Below are positions 52,201-53,573 of a DNA stretch of 53,573 nucleotides, piece after piece (position 1 is the stretch's first letter; each line of letters opens with the position of its first letter). Both the position numbers and the translations under genes were made by a program. Source of the DNA: Sphingobacteriales bacterium (GTDB lineage Bacteria > Bacteroidota > Bacteroidia > Chitinophagales > Chitinophagaceae); the NCBI GenBank assembly GCA_016200915.1, contig JACQDV010000094.1, positions 1-53,573 on the forward strand. Reading direction: 5' to 3'. A model generated the notes under the pieces. That model did not search any database and was not told the DNA's origin. It saw only the letters and a program-made list of their open reading frames with translations.

Positions 52201-52301
52201 CGTGAACTTAATGTTTAATTCAATCTTTTGTTAAAAGGAAATTCTAAACAATTTCAGGCATTAATTTGGGTTTATAGTCAAAGAACTAAAAACAATAACA
52301 C

Positions 52302-52880
52302 ATGAAGACGAAACTCTTTCTTATTGCAGCCATGTTAATCATCACTTCAGCCTCCTTTGCACAGGGATTAAAGTTTGGTATTAAAGCCGGTGCTAACATT
52401 GGTAAAATTGATGGTAAATCATTTAAAGAAGAATTTAAGTACGGATATCACTTAGGTGGATTTGCTGAAATTAAACTCAGCAAAAAACTTAGCCTCCAGC
52501 CGGAAGTATTGTGGAACCAGGTGAATGCTGATACTTCTTCTGAGTTCAGTAAAATATACCAGGTGAGTAATCTCAACAATGTAAAACTTGGTTATTTAAG
52601 CATTCCCATTTTGCTGGATTATAAAATAGCGAACATATTAACGCTGCAGGCTGGTCCGCAGTTTGGAATACTGATTGATAAAAGCAGAACCACTTTGCAA
52701 AATGGTGGGGATGCATTTAAAAAAGGAGATTTTTCTGTGTTAGCCGGTGCGCAGGTTAACCTTGCCAGCTTCCGCATATATGGACGATATAATATTGGTT
52801 TATCCAACATCAACGATATTGATAATAAAGACAAGTGGAAGAGCCAGGGATTCCAGGTGGGTGTTGGTATAGCACTTTAA
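52302..52880 (+). CDS. PorT-like outer-membrane beta-barrel protein
   Basis: 192 aa with a signal peptide (MKTKLFLIAAMLIITSASFA). The pattern is that of small 8-strand barrels of the PorT/OMP_b-brl type: LKFGIKAGANIGKI, YGYHLGGFAEIKLSKKLSLQ, VKLGYLSIPILLDYKIA, LTLQAGPQFGILIDK and a final GFQVGVGIAL. Proteins of this class are very common in the phylum and mostly not characterised; a role in type IX secretion as for true PorT is not implied. A strong terminator follows. Confidence 0.87.
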   Translation: MKTKLFLIAAMLIITSASFAQGLKFGIKAGANIGKIDGKSFKEEFKYGYHLGGFAEIKLSKKLSLQPEVLWNQVNADTSSEFSKIYQVSNLNNVKLGYLSIPILLDYKIANILTLQAGPQFGILIDKSRTTLQNGGDAFKKGDFSVLAGAQVNLASFRIYGRYNIGLSNINDIDNKDKWKSQGFQVGVGIAL

Positions 52881-52907
52881 TACTTTTTGCAATATAGCCA
52901 TACAAGG

Positions 52908-52943
52908 TCCCGCCCCCAACATGTTGGGGGCGGGATTTTTTTT
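52908..52943. terminator. bidirectional terminator, CAACATGTTG core
   Basis: TCCCGCCCCC and GGGGGCGGGA pair around the palindromic core AACATGTT, then eight T. It lies between convergent genes. The core is the same as at 6674. Confidence 0.92.
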
Positions 52944-52945
52944 GT

Positions 52946-53326
52946 TTATAGTTGATGCCCAATTTCCCAATGCAATCCAAAGGGATCAGCAATTCTTCCC
53001 AGTCTCCATCCATGTTCTTCTCCTATTGGAAATACTTCTTTGGCACCAGCTGCTATGGCTTTGTTGAACAGTTCATCAGGCTTTGGTGTGGTTAATATCA
53101 TGCGGATAGTTTCACCACCTAATGGTTTTGTATTGTTTGTTTTTTCTTCGCCACCACCACTTACCCAAAACTCTGAACCATTGATGGAAAGCTTTACCAC
53201 CAAACCACCATCAGGATCTTCGAGCCGGTATGTTTCAACTGCACCAAATGCGGCTTTATAAAAATTCACAGCTGCTGCACCGTTGTCTACAGTTAACCAG
53301 GGAGCGATGGAAGTGGAGGTGGTCAT
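52946..53326 (-). CDS. VOC-family glyoxalase-like protein
   Basis: 126 aa, two beta-alpha-beta-beta-beta units. The pattern is PhnB-like: APWLTVDNGAAAVNFYKAAF, then SGGGEEKTNNTKP, then DELFNKAIAAGAKEVF and GRIADPFGLHWEIGHQL. Members include dioxygenases, glyoxalases and resistance proteins; the metal residues are not clear enough to choose. It is convergent with the PorT-like gene and ends within the terminator's flank. Confidence 0.9.
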   Translation of the reverse strand: MTTSTSIAPWLTVDNGAAAVNFYKAAFGAVETYRLEDPDGGLVVKLSINGSEFWVSGGGEEKTNNTKPLGGETIRMILTTPKPDELFNKAIAAGAKEVFPIGEEHGWRLGRIADPFGLHWEIGHQL

Positions 53327-53442
53327 AATGTGATGTTCAAAAATAAATGAATGATTATGTTTTGCTGATAGTTATTTTCTCGAGTTTCAATTTGTACGCA
53401 TGCAACTGAAAAAGTAATGTTGTTGGTCAGGCGACCACAGGT

Positions 53443-53453
53443 GTTCGGAAGAT
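53443..53453. repeat. further copy of the GTTCGGAAGAT end
   Basis: The 11-mer is the same as the terminal repeat of the element at 21273-21404. No matching inverted partner is visible before the window ends, so it may be a partial element or a shared hairpin arm. Confidence 0.45.
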
Positions 53454-53573
53454 TATGAAGTATTTTGATAAAGCAATTGTTTTGCTTTTCTGGCATTCCC
53501 GCCGCATAAAATAACAACGTTGTAAATAATGTCTCTTTCCATGTCCTGACAAAACTTCTTTTTCGCAATTTTA
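53453..53573 (-). CDS. C-terminal end of a gene that continues past the right edge
   Basis: The minus strand reads open from the right edge to a TAA at 53455-53453, giving 39 residues (KIAKKKFCQDMERDIIYNVV, then ILCGGNARKAKQLLYQNTS). The composition is that of a normal soluble helical protein with a polar end. The two other frames give less protein-like or longer but odd readings (an 81-residue frame rich in Arg and Asn lies across the same stretch). It is too short to identify. Confidence 0.4.
   Translation of the reverse strand, partial: KIAKKKFCQDMERDIIYNVVILCGGNARKAKQLLYQNTS

Overview
The window is a stretch of ordinary chromosome from a member of the Bacteroidota, most likely a Chitinophagaceae-type genome. 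This rests on the gene set (TonB-dependent receptor with a carboxypeptidase-regulatory-like N-terminus, DUF4954, DUF5683, PorT-like barrel, SDR-type threonine dehydrogenase, parA-parB-DUF5683-dapB order), on -7 promoter boxes of the form TAnnTTTG, and on a general lack of Shine-Dalgarno sequences. No rRNA, tRNA, CRISPR array, prophage or complete insertion sequence is visible.

Layout. 1-4720 (minus): TonB-dependent receptor (cut by the left edge), a SAM methyltransferase, rpe and a TPR lipoprotein. 4821-6665 (plus): a beta-propeller protein, a 147-bp MITE-like element and a small membrane protein. 6701-14145 (minus): a GH13 lipoprotein, DUF4954, glmS and mgtE. 14226-17170: a SET protein, two tandem AraC regulators and a PspC protein. 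17386-21221 (plus): an aconitase broken by an in-frame TGA, and a GH29 fucosidase. Copies of a 142-bp structured repeat lie on both sides of the fucosidase. 21633-24981 (minus): MBL hydrolase, a low-complexity secreted protein, and an anti-sigma/ECF sigma pair. 25122-30435: small enzymes, proBA and an RRM protein. 31083-34087 (plus): lytic transglycosylase, DUF2452 protein, SET/post-SET protein and pdxJ. 34134-41519: amidohydrolase-propeller fusion, GH18, AlkD-like protein, kdsA and threonine dehydrogenase. 41727-49039 (minus): acylphosphatase/Rrf2, a two-component pair, dapB-DUF5683-parB-parA and a UPF0173 hydrolase. 49228-53573: FMN reductase, metallophosphoesterase, two envelope proteins, a VOC protein and a partial gene at the right edge.

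The genes are mostly housekeeping: cell-wall precursors (glmS, dapB, kdsA, lytic transglycosylase), proline and PLP synthesis, the TCA cycle, chromosome segregation and polysaccharide breakdown. I found no multi-gene system that looks new. The unusual signals are between the genes: (i) two 142-bp elements with three stems kept by compensatory changes; (ii) two further MITE-like elements with terminal inverted repeats and candidate target duplications; (iii) arrays of 7-nt units at about ten gene borders, usually as a GTT-type array followed by an inverted AAC-type array; (iv) -7 boxes so close to the ATG that the mRNA would be nearly leaderless; (v) the aconitase nonsense codon. All readings are by eye; no database search was done.
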